From positions 52,839,349-52,903,348 of the forward strand of contig CP136062.1 of NCBI GenBank assembly GCA_032622095.1: 64,000 bases of DNA. Direction: 5' to 3'. Source of the stretch: Siphonodentalium dalli. Its lineage: Eukaryota > Mollusca > Scaphopoda > Gadilida > Siphonodentaliidae. Position 1 is the first letter of the stretch. Every line of letters starts with the position of its first letter. This document shows positions 47,814-60,000 of this stretch, one piece after another. The notes beneath the pieces are model-generated. The model saw only the letters and a list, made by a program, of their open reading frames with translations, had not been told where the DNA came from and ran no database searches. Made by a program: the position numbers and the translations under genes.

Positions 47814-48816
47814 GCATTGATGAGGATGTTAATCACCCTGGTGTATAAAGCAACAATGTCGGATTTACTGGATATCGTTGTGTTCAACAGACCGAGTTCG
47901 TGTTCTACAGCCGACTGGTAAACGTTAACATCTAGCTTTGACCATGGAATAAATGCTATACTATTTATATTATCGTCACGGGGCAGTCTTGATATATCAA
48001 GGGACATTGAGCACATAATTGGTCTATGGTTGGATGCGTTTAGAGAATCATCATCCAGTATATGGATACGTTTAATCATGTCTGATTTACACCTATGAGT
48101 TACAATGTGATCAATCATGGATGTAGAAACGTTGGTGTTGTATGGAACATAAGTATGATCTGGGCCTTCGCGAATATCCAAAGTGACGAGTGACACCAGC
48201 CCATTTGATTCAAGGAAGTTTTCGAAGTAAGAGGACCTCTGGTCACGTTTTGGATTCAATATAATTGTTCCGTCCGATTTACTTGTATGTGGGCATTGCA
48301 ATCTCCCATGATGATAACAAGACACTGTGGCGAGTATTCAGACACTAGATCAGCGAGGATACTCAGACATGCTAGGAAATCTGGTTCAGGGTAATTTGTG
48401 TTCGGGAGATATACCTGGAAGAAATGAACATATTCGCTGCTGTCAATCTGAAGCCACGCCCCAATGATTCTATCATGATCAATTGACACCGTCGATACTT
48501 TAAAGGCATGCTTCCTGTTGACCAGGAAGGCGACACCATATCTGGTGTATTGGGCTCCAGTTTTTGTGGTGATTATGCGACCAGGTTTCCCTAAGCCGGC
48601 ATAATTTTCGTGGATTTGGTCGAGTAACGACAAGTTATCTGCACCCAACCAGTGTTCTGAGATCCCCACTATATCATATTCAGACTTATTCAGAAGACTA
48701 GTCAGGTGTAGAGAACTTGAAGTTAAACCTGTGGCATTCCATGTGCATAAATCTAAATTTGGTTTAGGGCACAATTTTGTGCGACAATTTGCATTATTAT
48801 GAATGTCAGCCATCAT
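47738..48816 (-). pseudogene. LINE endonuclease fragment, frameshifted and 3'-truncated
   Basis: Minus-strand frame from ATG 48816 with the APE-type endonuclease motifs LCTWNATGL, VGISEHWL, a long mid-domain, and GDCNAH near 48300. A frame change near 48290 leads into the second piece (47738-48325), which contains the DHTYVP stretch, SMIDHIVTH and NHRPIMCSM. These are the late endonuclease motifs. The frame ends inside the MITE at 47104-47813, so no reverse transcriptase follows. In an intact LINE this domain nicks the target. Confidence 0.8.
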
Positions 48817-50330
48817 AATTATGTTTTGGAGTAACTTTGGTAATTGTCTTACGCCACCGCCTACAATATAGACCGAATGGCCAAAAGTTGTCTTCTATCA
48901 TTTCACTGGCACTAGACGGAACAGTGGTGCGAGCGGCGAGACAGTCGGGGTTATTGCTGCTGAACACTTCGACATACGTTGGAACGATTCCGTTACTTTC
49001 TAAATAGTTTCTGATGTCCGATTGCTTTTTATGTGTTGGAACACCGCCGAAGTAATAACTGACTGTTTTACGCCCTATAGAATCACCAGACTTCCATTTA
49101 CGTCCCTGTGAGGGAGGAATATAATTTTCCGGTTTTGAGAGGTTCATTTGTATCGAATCACCTAAATAGAACGACGGGGTTGACGCAGCTGAAGCAGGTG
49201 ATGTTTGAACTTGTGTGCGACGCTTCGATGATTGCTCACCACGAGGTCATTTATCTGCATGAATTGGTGACGGTCTAGCTGCCGGTCGTGATCGATTGGA
49301 TTCACTCCCACTGACATCAACGGATCTTATTGTGGAATTACCGCTACATGGATGAGTGGATGATTGGTCCGAGTTTGGCGGTGTGACAGTACGACCCGGG
49401 TCGGAACGGAATGTACTGTTGACGGGTGAATAGTCGTCGTATTTACACATGCATTCACGTATGCCACCAATGATTCATGTTTGATATGCATGTTAGCGGC
49501 GAAGATTTCGAACACATTGTTAAATGTCTCCTGAGCAGAGTTCAAACGGGACATTGTAGAGTCGGTCGACCGCTGCAATTCGATAGACAGAGCGTCCAAT
49601 CTAGCGTTAATCATATCTTGACTTGCTGTGGATGTGCTCAAGTTCGTTAGTTTATTGAGTGTGGACTTGCAAACCGATTCAGCGGAGTCTATCACTTTCT
49701 CGAATGTCAATCAGGGATGTCAGTGATTCACTTCGAGGGCTGGTGGGTGGCTCAACTACTTTATCTTCGAGAGCGGCCACATTTTTTTAAGTATTCGCAC
49801 TCGTTTTCTTTATTGCATCAATATCCACACGAAGAAGCTTCAATTCTGATTTAACTGAGTCGAGACTCGAAGAAATGCGCTCCGAAAGAGGATGCAGAAC
49901 TTTTAAGATCCGCAATGTCAGATTTCAACAGTGTTATATCGGCTGCCAATGTGGATATCTTATCAGCGGTACACGCACCATCTGTCTCTCTGACCTCCGC
50001 TCTCTGAATATCAGTAGCTTTCTGTGTTTCCCCAATGGGTGTAGATGTGATCAGGTCGCGCAAGTCGTAAAGAGATCCGCCGTGGAGATAATGTATGAGT
50101 TGGTATATATCTCTTGCCAGTTTCCTTTCGAGCGGAACTCCACCGGACCTTTGGTATCTTTGCTTTAGTTCATACTCGTCCAGCTCTCTAAACAATCTAG
50201 CTTCCATGAATATACTGGTTCGAATTACTTTTAGTCGAGCAGTTGTGGCCTTTTTCTCAACATCATCGATAACTCTATCCCTGGGTAGATGCTGAGTCGT
50301 AATTTCGCTAAAATCTGGATTGAGAATCCG
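48806..50330 (-). pseudogene. LINE ORF1-like fragment
   Basis: Three minus-strand pieces lie upstream of the endonuclease. The first (about 50330-49851) is charged and helical, opening with a KKATTARLKVIRTSIF stretch, ELDEYELKQRY, and ending in a heptad-like TLAADITLLKSDIADLKSS coiled coil. The second (49710-49247) is Ser/Thr-rich. The third (49147-48806) has YYFGGVPTHKKQSDIRNYLE and Cys/Trp-rich VEVFSSNNPDCLAA, resembling the RNA-binding fold of LINE ORF1 proteins. Its stop overlaps the endonuclease start by about 11 bases, as in many two-ORF LINEs. Frame changes separate the pieces. Confidence 0.6.
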
Positions 50331-52970
50331 AAGCAGATTACGGGGGCGGGGCTAATTCCCGATTCTAGGTCAGATTTTGAAATCCACGTGGTCTCCGAAA
50401 CTATGTTTAATGTTCTCCCAGCGTCAAACATGGCTCATGTATTTGACACAAGTTTCATTTGTATCTTATATTTATAAAGTTCATGTTTGTTGTGAAAGTC
50501 ATGCTTTTCTTCAATGTGTATATACACGGCACATAATTTGCTGCCAATCCGACTTAATCACATCTTTTTTTTCAAGTTAAAGTGTGTTTATTGATGATGG
50601 CAAGCATATCTAAACGTGACAGCTCTAGGCCTCCTGAATCAAATTCCGAAGATGTTGAGAAGAACATACGAAACTTGTCAGTTGAACAGGGACGTGGCGA
50701 CAGGGGTTGATTGGGTGTCTCGACCCCCACCCCGAACTTGTTGTACAATTTGCTAAGCTGTGCAGTCATTCATACGTGAGGAAAATCAGGATTATTTTTG
50801 ACTAACTGTTTCAAATAATGATACGTACAAGCCAACAAACAAACCCGATTTTAAATAAATACATATACAAACTTATGACTAACTCGGGAGAGGGGGTGTC
50901 CAGTGATCTGTATATATGTTCAATTTGTTTTGGTAGTCATGTTGCTTTGCCATTACTAATTATTTATTTTTTCAGTGTAATAACATATGGGAGAGGGTGT
51001 ACCCTTAAGTGAGTCAGTACTTGTCCCCCAATTCCTTTGTATGTATAAACAAATGTATGTGTTATATATCATGTGTTATCTAAATTTGACATATATTTGA
51101 AATAAATATATCTAAACTAAACTTTGGTACATTCCAGCAGTCGGAAATTTCATGCATGACACAACATTAGTTGGACATTAATTTGACACCATATATAGGT
51201 TGGCATTGTTCTCATTGTTTGATTTTTTTCAACCAGTAAAAGTTGGTAATTTTCCAATCTTAGTGTTTGTCAGATTGGATATTTCCAAGGGGAGCAAATT
51301 GAATTCTGCGAACCTGTGAGATTGATGTTTGGTTCAATGGGCGGAAATTTGAGGAAACTTCTAGCCACGTCTCTAGAACATGTGTATGTTGTCTATACAG
51401 AGACTATTGTGCAAAACGACTGCATTTAACGAAACAAAACATGTTAAACATGAAATTGCTATAACTTTAAGACTAGATGATAGTACATACGTGTATCTGA
51501 TTATCCATCTATACCATATAATCCTACTATTTCTTGAATAAGAAGAAACATTATAATAACGGACACAGCAGAAGACATATCCATGCAGGTTCATATGAAT
51601 TCGGTCAATGGTGACGTATCCGCCGAATTCGAAATCGACATGCGTTCGGGCGGTATTTTAAGGATGGAATTATGAAATGGACATATGGAAGTGACAATCA
51701 ACAATGATTTGCAATTGCTTCGCCATCAACCGAAGTGCTCCCCCAGCGTTACTATCAATAGCGTTATTATTTGGCTAATTTCAGTAATATTCTCCCAGTT
51801 TACATTCAATAAAACAAATTTGTCTCCGCATTTAAAATTCTTTTATATAGATCGTTTATATTCTGCAATAATTTGTACACAAGAGACGGGTTCTTATGTT
51901 TTATTGTGTTTTTAAACTCTGAGGTGGCGAAATCTCGGTTTGTTTACATTACGAACATTTGAGTCCGTAATCGGAATCTGAATCCCAATCGGATCACCAC
52001 GAAATTGAGATTACGGTCTGTTCGTTTATTGATTCTGCCAATTTCTGGTCTGTTCTTTTGCCGAACCAAGTCGTACGGGGACCAATCTGTAATCTGAATC
52101 CAGAATCTGAATCGGATTTTAGCGAAATAACGCCTCTGGGTACCTTTTAATTCGGGGATGGTGTGAATTGATTCATGCGACTGTGTCCCGATAAATGAGT
52201 TCCCTGCATATGGCGAACCATAGTTGTGTTGTTGGGCATCCATGGGCGGGTTGTCATCCGTGTGACGTGAGCAAGGATAGTTCGGAGTTTGAAGTGCTTC
52301 ATTGTCACCATCGAAGTGTATTATGGAGGTATTGTATGGCGTTTGGCTTGGTGTTACTGTTTTAAGAATAGTGAACTCTTTGCCGTCTATTGTGGTCACA
52401 TTTGCCTTTTCTTGATGTTCAGAAGTTAATTACACGGGGTAATACAATTTCATGCAGCTGGGTTCGCCGAAAAGAAATGTCACGACAAGAGACTGTCCAC
52501 TGCACTGTGTTTATCTGCCAACAGCTTGGTGGTCCGGCGTAAGTGTAATTAGAGTTGTAGCACTGGACCGTGAAATTTTCCCACGGACAAGGTAGGTGTG
52601 TATAATTGCATTCAGTGAGTAGAATTCACAAGAAACATGGCGGCACATCAATGTAAACAAGGCAAGAATGGAGAGATTTTGTCTGAGTTGTGTCAAAATG
52701 TTTCAATATATTACAACATGATAGGGATCTGGATCACGGTTTACCGTCGAATAAAAGCGTAAATTCCGATAATGTCCACCCATGAGCTTTTTTGGCGAAT
52801 ATCCTCATGATTTACAGGACAAATAGCACATTTTATGAGCAAATATAAACACGACTTCACTAAGAGGAGAGATCACTCCAATGGGAGAATGCATGGGCAA
52901 TATTTCCATGATCTGCTCCTCTGAGGGATTGGAAAAATACCCTACAAACTAATTAGCCACACCCCTGTTC
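50331..52970. other. gene-less stretch
   Basis: AT-rich. The longest frame, 51944-52399 minus (151 residues), begins only at GTG and shows no domain; it is not called as a gene. A (TA)n run begins at about 52974. Confidence 0.45.
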
Positions 52971-52973
52971 GGG

Positions 52974-53003
<30 letters not shown>

Positions 53004-53006
<3 letters not shown>

Positions 53007-53512
53007 CTTCAGAGTCGAGAGTCCACAGGATGGGTTCACGCTGTCGTTTATATACACCTTCAGAGTCGAGAGTCCACAGGATGTGTTCACGCTGTCGTTT
53101 ATATACACCTTCAGAGTCGAGTGTCCACAGGATGGGTTCACGCTGTCGTTTATATACACCTTCAGAGTCGAGAGTCCACAGGATGTGTTCACGCTGTCGT
53201 TTATATACACCTTCAGAGTCGAGAGTCCACAGGATGTGTTCACGCTGTCGTTTATATACACCTTCAGAGTCGAGAGTCCACAGGATGTGTTCACGCTGTC
53301 GTTTATATACACCTTCAGAGTCGAGAGTCCACAGGATGTGTTCACGCTGTCGTTTATATACACCTTCAGAGTCGAGAGTCCACAGGATGTGTTCACGCTG
53401 TCGTTTATATACACCTTCAGAGTCGAGAGTCCACAGGATGGGTTCACACTGTCGTTTATATATACACATTCAGAGTCGAGAGTCCACAGGATGGCTTCAC
53501 TCTGTCGTTAGT
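53004..53512. repeat. 51-bp minisatellite, about 10 copies
   Basis: Unit CTTCAGAGTCGAGAGTCCAC followed by AGGATGTGTTCACGCTGTCGTTTATATACAC, very uniform. The period is 17 codons without stops, so frames on both strands stay open for 130-175 residues. These are not genes. A (TA)n/(CA)n run precedes the array. Confidence 0.93.
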
Positions 53513-53936
53513 TTAAACATATTTATTAAGCTAATCTCAGCTTAATGGATCGGAGCACAAGTACAACACTTACGTTTGCTCCTCTCCCTACAAATGTTAC
53601 AAATAATAGATATACATACAAAAGACGACAATTACAGCACGATACAAAAACAATCAAAGCAAGTAAATTTGGAGAAAAACCGTCATCCGTGATCCACTGG
53701 CGACAGGAAGGGACTCTCTACCACATATCCATCTGAATTGTAAGAGCACTGTTTGCGGTTTTAATATACGATTAAGGTCATTCTTCGAATATCTTGGTAG
53801 CATTGATATATGACTGTACTATCTTGAATAATTCAGTATTAGTTTCATAAGAGACGCTTGGGTCACCGAAAAGTACCTTTTCTGTTGTTAAGACTCTTAT
53901 ACCAAGGCGATTAAAACGGTCAAGCATGATTTGTCT

Positions 53937-55760
53937 CTATAATGGGTACAGAGGACACATGAAAATGAAATGGAATGCGGTTTCTTCGTGGTATCCACAA
54001 GTACACATAGGGGATGTGTGAATATAATTATGAAATTTATCAAAGTTTAGGTTACTACAATTATTTCGCAGTCTACAATGAATTATGTTGGATTTTCGAT
54101 CTCCCACATTAAACCATTCGGGTGGTTTAATAACTAAGATTTTCTCGCAAACCTTTGACATAAGCTGATTAGTTGTTTCAAGTTTCCTCGTTTCGTCTGG
54201 AAGCGAATTCCACTGTTTTACCATAGCGGGAAAAAATGAATCCTGGTAATAATTAGTGTTCCCTCCCAAAGACTTAAATTTCTCAGGATATCTGAGCTTA
54301 TGAGATTTATTATCCCCTACACGTTGAGGCAAAATATTAGTCAAGTACGAAGGGACTTTCTGACTTAGAATTTTAGTGAAGAGCACCCACTTGTGTGTGT
54401 GTCTTCTCTCTGCGAGTGATATCCAACCCATTTCTATCAGAAATTATTATTTGAAGCAGAACGTGTTAACCCACTGATTATTCTAGCAGCTTCAAACTGA
54501 AGTTTGTCAAGAGTGTCGAGGAGGTTGTTTGGTGCACAATCCCAAATAACATCACCGTAATCGAAGAGGGGTAGTATATATGCATTGTATATTAGCAACA
54601 ATGTTTTCCTTGACAGTCTAAATTTAAGCTTTCTTAATGCTGATAAGCGTGCAGCAACTCTTTGTGCGATATCGTTTATTTGAAGATCCCAGCCCAAATT
54701 CGATTGGATTTGTAGCCCCAGATGTTTTTGTGATTCAGATATTGGGAGGAATGTGGTATCAAATTCGATATTGTTTTCTAAGTCATGTTTAATTACTTTG
54801 GGTGAGACTGAAAACTGTAAAACGTTTGTTTTTACAGGATTGAAGCTGACAAGCCACGTGCAGGACCAGTTATGTATTGTACTGAGATCTTTATTTACCA
54901 TATACAAGAATTCGTCATGCTCTTTGTGATTAACTGTTAAGCAAGTGTCATCAGCATATAATCGCGCCAGAGAGTGTAAGTTATCTGCCAAATCATTGAT
55001 GTATACAAGGAATAGGAAAGGTCCCAGAACGAACCCCTGGGGGGACTCCAGCATGAATAGGCTTGTTTTCGGAAAAGGTGGTCCCCACGAGGACAAGTTG
55101 TCTGCGATTGCTTATATAATCAGATAACCAGGTCAAACATTCACCCACAACTCCATAAGATTCTAACTTCGCCAAAAGACCTCTGTGCCAAACCCTTTCA
55201 AACGCTTTAGAAATGTCACAGAACACGGCACAAGTGTGTTTGCGGTTATCACGTGACAAGCACAAAGAATGATACAGTTCGACAAGTTGAAATGTAGTAC
55301 AATGCAAAGGTAAAAAGCCAGATTGATATGAGTATATTAATTCGTTTTCTTTAAAATGGCTCAATAGGTTTTTCAATATTAGTTTTTCAAATATTTTCCC
55401 GAGGCAACATAGGAGAGATATTGGTCTGTAATTATTCGTGTCCGCTGGGTCACCCTTCTTGAATATTGGAACTACATTGGCAAGTTTCCATGAGCTTGGG
55501 AAACGACAAGTCGCGATCGATTTATTAAATATTATCAACAATGGCGAGGTTATTTCACGCGCAGTTTCTTTTAGCATTCTTTGGCTGATTCCATCGTGTC
55601 CATGTGCTTTATTTATGTTTAGGGAACAAATTTCTAGTAGAATATCTTCAGGTTGGAATTTAATCGTATTTAACTGCTTCGCGCATTTTGGTACTAATAT
55701 TGGTAGACTTTTATTTTGTTCGTTGATTTGACCATTCCGTATGAAAGCATAATTCAACAA
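53937..55760 (-). pseudogene. LINE reverse transcriptase fragment with two frameshifts
   Basis: Minus-strand frames in order: 55760-54993 has the fingers region and ANVVPIFKKGD, NNYRPISLL, FCDISKAFERVWH; 55096-54437 has GPFLFLVYINDL and the catalytic LYADDT, then the thumb; 54431-53937 has the C-terminal end with a Cys/His cluster (MCTCGYHEETAFHF...CPLY). A frame change inside the GVPPG/QGFVLGP turn near 55040 and another near 54435 break the protein. Endonuclease and ORF1 are missing, and the 5' end is cut near 55760. It is not the missing half of the 47.7-50.3 kb LINE, because the order and spacing do not fit. Confidence 0.87.
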
Positions 55761-56839
55761 GTTAGCTTTTACCTAGTCCAAAATTGACTATACATTGAAT
55801 GTATAGTCCAACTTTCCCCATCGCTGGTAACGGAGCTTTTTCTTCAAGTCCGGAAAGGAAGAATGTGACGCAAGATACGACCAAACTGCGATGTTTTTCG
55901 GGTAATACATGTGCTACTGCATCACCCTGACATACCTTTCATATTCCTTTTCCAAAAATGAGAGATTTATTGAGAATATTCGGCTGGAGCCGACGGATTT
56001 TTAAACATTTTTAAACATTGGGTTGTGCTCGATCGAACTCCGGTCACACCGCACTCGCTGTCGTGGGAGCAAGTATTTTCGTACCCTGACCAGCTCGTAC
56101 CCTCCGAAAAAGTAAATTCGTACTCTAGCGCGAAACTATTTAGATATTTCAATAAGGCGTGCGTTCAGTTACTCATCTAATAACTTTGCTTATCTCATTT
56201 TTTTCACCGGGATTGAACGTATACTATGGAACCCACAGTGATCTCTTGGACGTAAAAGATACAGAAATAGAACAGAAACATGCCTGATCTCTTGGACGTA
56301 AAAGATACAGAAGTAGAACAGAAACCTGCCTATATATATATATATATACATACAAATTAAATTAAATAACCATACTTACCTGTTTTCAATCGTCGTATTC
56401 CATCACTATGCGCCGTGTCGTAATCCAGTTTCTCATCTAATAACATAAATTTGCCCAACCTGTTTTAGGGAATGGGTCCTGGGTCTTTGCCATTGGGAAA
56501 CAAATTGCGTCATAGAGGTTTACACTTAGTAAGGCCTATGACCGATAACGATTATAATACTAGAGCTGTCAGTGTGAAGATAACGTAATCAAATACTGTT
56601 ATGCAAATTAAGTATGAAGAAAATCTTGTAAATGGAAGGGAAATTTCTATTTTTTATCTTTAGAAAACCAGAAGATTTTCCATGAATTTGGGAAATTGGA
56701 ATGGACAGTTTGCTGACAATTGTTGTATGCTTTCCCTATTCGCTCAGATGGACTGTAATCGTTCGACACAAAGTGTAGTCATCAAGTGTATAATACAAAC
56801 AAAATCAGAAAAAGACAAAAACATGTGTCGAAAGTGGGT
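55761..56839. other. gene-less stretch
   Basis: No gene. A 47-bp direct duplication (GATCTCTTGGACGTAAAAGA...) lies at about 56240-56325, followed by a (TA)n run at 56334-56346. Confidence 0.5.
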
Positions 56840-57066
56840 TTATTTCTTCTTCTTTCCGCGTGGTTTGCGAGCCACCACCCGCCTCCTCAAATCAAGCCTC
56901 TCAGACAGATGTGCCAATTTGGATATAAATTTATGGGGATCTGTGACGGTCGGGAGTTTGACGTTCTTGAATGATTTGAGTGGTGTTGCCGACTTATTAA
57001 ATACGCCCTCCCGCAAACACTCCTCTGCCAACTTCTGAATGTCGTTTGATCTGTCGAAATGTTTGG
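56840..57066 (-). CDS. DUF6589 gene, last exon m
   Basis: Acceptor TTTGCAG|CCA, stop TAA at 56840-56842. Starts KHFDRSNDIQKLAEECLREG and ends with a basic tail RKPRGKKKK that could act as a nuclear localisation signal. Confidence 0.78.
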
Positions 57067-60000
57067 CTGCAAAGAAAATAAAAGAACATGCGTTTTAAAT
57101 GTGGTATATACACAGTATGATCTAATATCTAATAAATGAGACATAAATTAGGACTGCGTAAATTTTAAATTTATGCAATGTGTGATACGACCACAACACA
57201 TGATCGATTCAGCATCATAATTTGTGAATATTTTCGTTCGGCAGAGACAAAAAATAGGTTGATGTCAGATTGAATAGCATATTATTAACAATATTATTGA
57301 ACTGGTGAACTTCTTAGAATACCTCGTCCTGGACCCCGATTCTTCAATCCACACAGATCGTGGTAACTTTCCTGTACCTCTCTCGTAATCCCGCCAACCA
57401 TGGTCCCTTGGCGGTCCACTGTTTTGTCAGTTAGCTGACCCGTCCTTGACAAACTCTCTATTAGTTCCTAACAAAAATAAGTGTTGAATGTTATATATAA
57501 TTCATATTGTATTAATTTGTATGCTCACTGCAAACAGATACGGCCACACATGTTACATATACTATTACACGTTGATGGAAACAAAATTAAATGAACTTTT
57601 GAGGGATATCACAATGGCTGATATTAGTAATACGAATTGGCCTTTTTCGCTCCTTGTTAACACATGAATCTTACTGGACAAAAAGTTATGATATTCCTAA
57701 CTTAAGGGAAATGCTAAATGAAATTGGTGCCTTGTTCAAATATTCGTTAGCTTGGTCCATTGGAATATTCCGCATCAGCCCACCAGAATAGTTTACCGTC
57801 CTGTTGTTGACGAGGTCTTCCTTTAGCTTTTCTGAAAGCCAACCATTTATTCCTGTGTGACAAAGTTAACAATGACATGTTGATATTAGGAGCGATTCCA
57901 GTTGTTGTTATCGTCATCTAGGTAGACTTTTCATCGTGGAACATGATTCATAGACATGCTTCATTGTGGCAAATTATACGATACCGAGCAATAGGCCACG
58001 AATGAATGTTGAAATGTCTGTTGAATTTTCACAATCATCTGTATAGTGTTTTTCCTTACTCGTATTTATATAACAATTTCAAAAAATTTATAAAGAGAAT
58101 TCAGTTAGGCAAAATATTGATAGAATTATGTTGTCTAAAACAACACACGTGTATTCATTCATAAACTTTACTGATATACTTAATAAACATACCAACAATC
58201 AGCCGATGGGCGAGAATCAGGTACTTCGGGTGCTTGTTGGTATAGAAGTCGATGGCGTCGAATAAATACAACCGTACTATTGACAATCCGTCCCCGGCTC
58301 TGGTCGCCTCCTTCCTAATTCTGTCACCCACTCCCCTCCACACAAGAGTTTTTGCATATTGTCTTCTGCTACAGTCTTCTTTGACTTTCCCCTTCTTCTT
58401 GCCACCGGCCTTCTTGCAATCACCACCACAATACCACCGTCGTTTTCCACCTATTAAGAACACAATAATGTATATATTTTTTAGAATCGACATTGAAGAC
58501 CATCATCATATTTTGTATTTAATAGACGTTATATATAAAATAACTTGTGTTATCCTATTGAGCTAAATCTAAAATGTCATAGTTATAAGTCTACCTGGAA
58601 TATCTTCCACCGTAAGTCCCATACACTCGTAGTGAAACCATTCGCCATTTGGGCACAGATCGTTATCACAACACACCATCGGAGCATCGTCACCTTTGTC
58701 GTCCTTACAAATGCAGAACAGGTATTCGGTGGCTTCAACAGTAGCGGGTTCGTCATCTGCAATCGATAACATGTGAGTTTTAATATCAATCTCACTTCTT
58801 AACTATAATTAATGACTCAAAGTTCGATTGGGGACATTTGATGTTGACCCGCAGAGTAAACTCTGTGTAATAACTTTAATTGCTGTCGATCAAAACATAT
58901 GAGTATGACACAATCGAACTGCGATTCATTACCTATAATCACACACGAATACATTCAATAGCATCCGCAATCACCTCAATAAAAACATATAGAACGCTCA
59001 CCTTCTTCAACTGATCCACCCAACAAAGATTCTCTCTGTTTCTCCTGTATCTGCGCCTCACGCCACAAATCTTCATAACCCGGATCTGCCCATATCTCAG
59101 AGACTATTGGCGAACATGCATAGAAATGTATACTGTATATTGACACACTGAGAGAAAGTGACAAAGAGTCGCATCAAATTGTATGTAGACAGAGATGCAA
59201 GCTAGTGGTCATGGAAAGTGGGCTTACAGGCAAATGAGAGGACATTGTGCAATATTCATTAATGAAGCTGGGCGGCAAATTAATTCTGTGCAGTAAAGTG
59301 TTATATCTGGTAGGCTTTTGGATAAATGAGATGAATCATTTGGGTATGGAGTGATTAGGTAACTGAGTTGATAGGTTACTCTGTTTATAAATTAGAATAA
59401 ATGCGTATAGCTTGAATATTATTGCATGGATGGCTATATAACATAAACATGTGTTAACATAGCGAATATAATCACGGATGCAACAAGATACAATGGACTT
59501 TATTCAGGACTGTACAAATAATACTGATTTAATTAGATAAAGCAGTAAACACGAATGTATAAAATGAGGACACAATTTCCTCATTGAAGGGAATTATTTA
59601 TACGTACCTATATGCTCCGCGGTTCCATTCAAGAGTTCCTCCATGTCCTTCATGCTTGTCTCGTTTACATCACATGGATGGTCACCACAAGTGACAATAC
59701 CCAAATGATCCATAGCCATGGTTATTATCATACTGTCGGTGGCGTGTTCAAGTAAGTCCGCAGCATGGTTAAAGCACTTTGATACATCTTTCGCAACGGA
59801 GCGATGGCCATATAAGTTTTTGATATGAGCCAAAGTCCCCCTCTCTCCAACGCTCGATCCGCTAAAAAGCAAATCCATCGTGTCCTGGGAGTATAAATAA
59901 GTTTCTATTAGGACGGATTAGTTGTAATGTAGACACAAAATTTAACACTTAACAAGTATGGAATGTTGTTCAAGATCGCCATGTTGTAGGTTGGATAACA

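Noticed and set aside
51944-52399. 151-residue minus-strand frame
   Set aside because: It starts at GTG only, has no domain I recognise, and its C-terminal half is low-complexity Arg/Phe; too weak to call.
52942-53545. Frames of 130-175 residues on both strands
   Set aside because: They arise from the stop-free 51-bp minisatellite, whose period is a multiple of three.
47738-55760. The two LINE remnants as one element
   Set aside because: The reverse transcriptase part lies 5' of the ORF1 part on the same strand, about 3.6 kb away, which is the wrong order.
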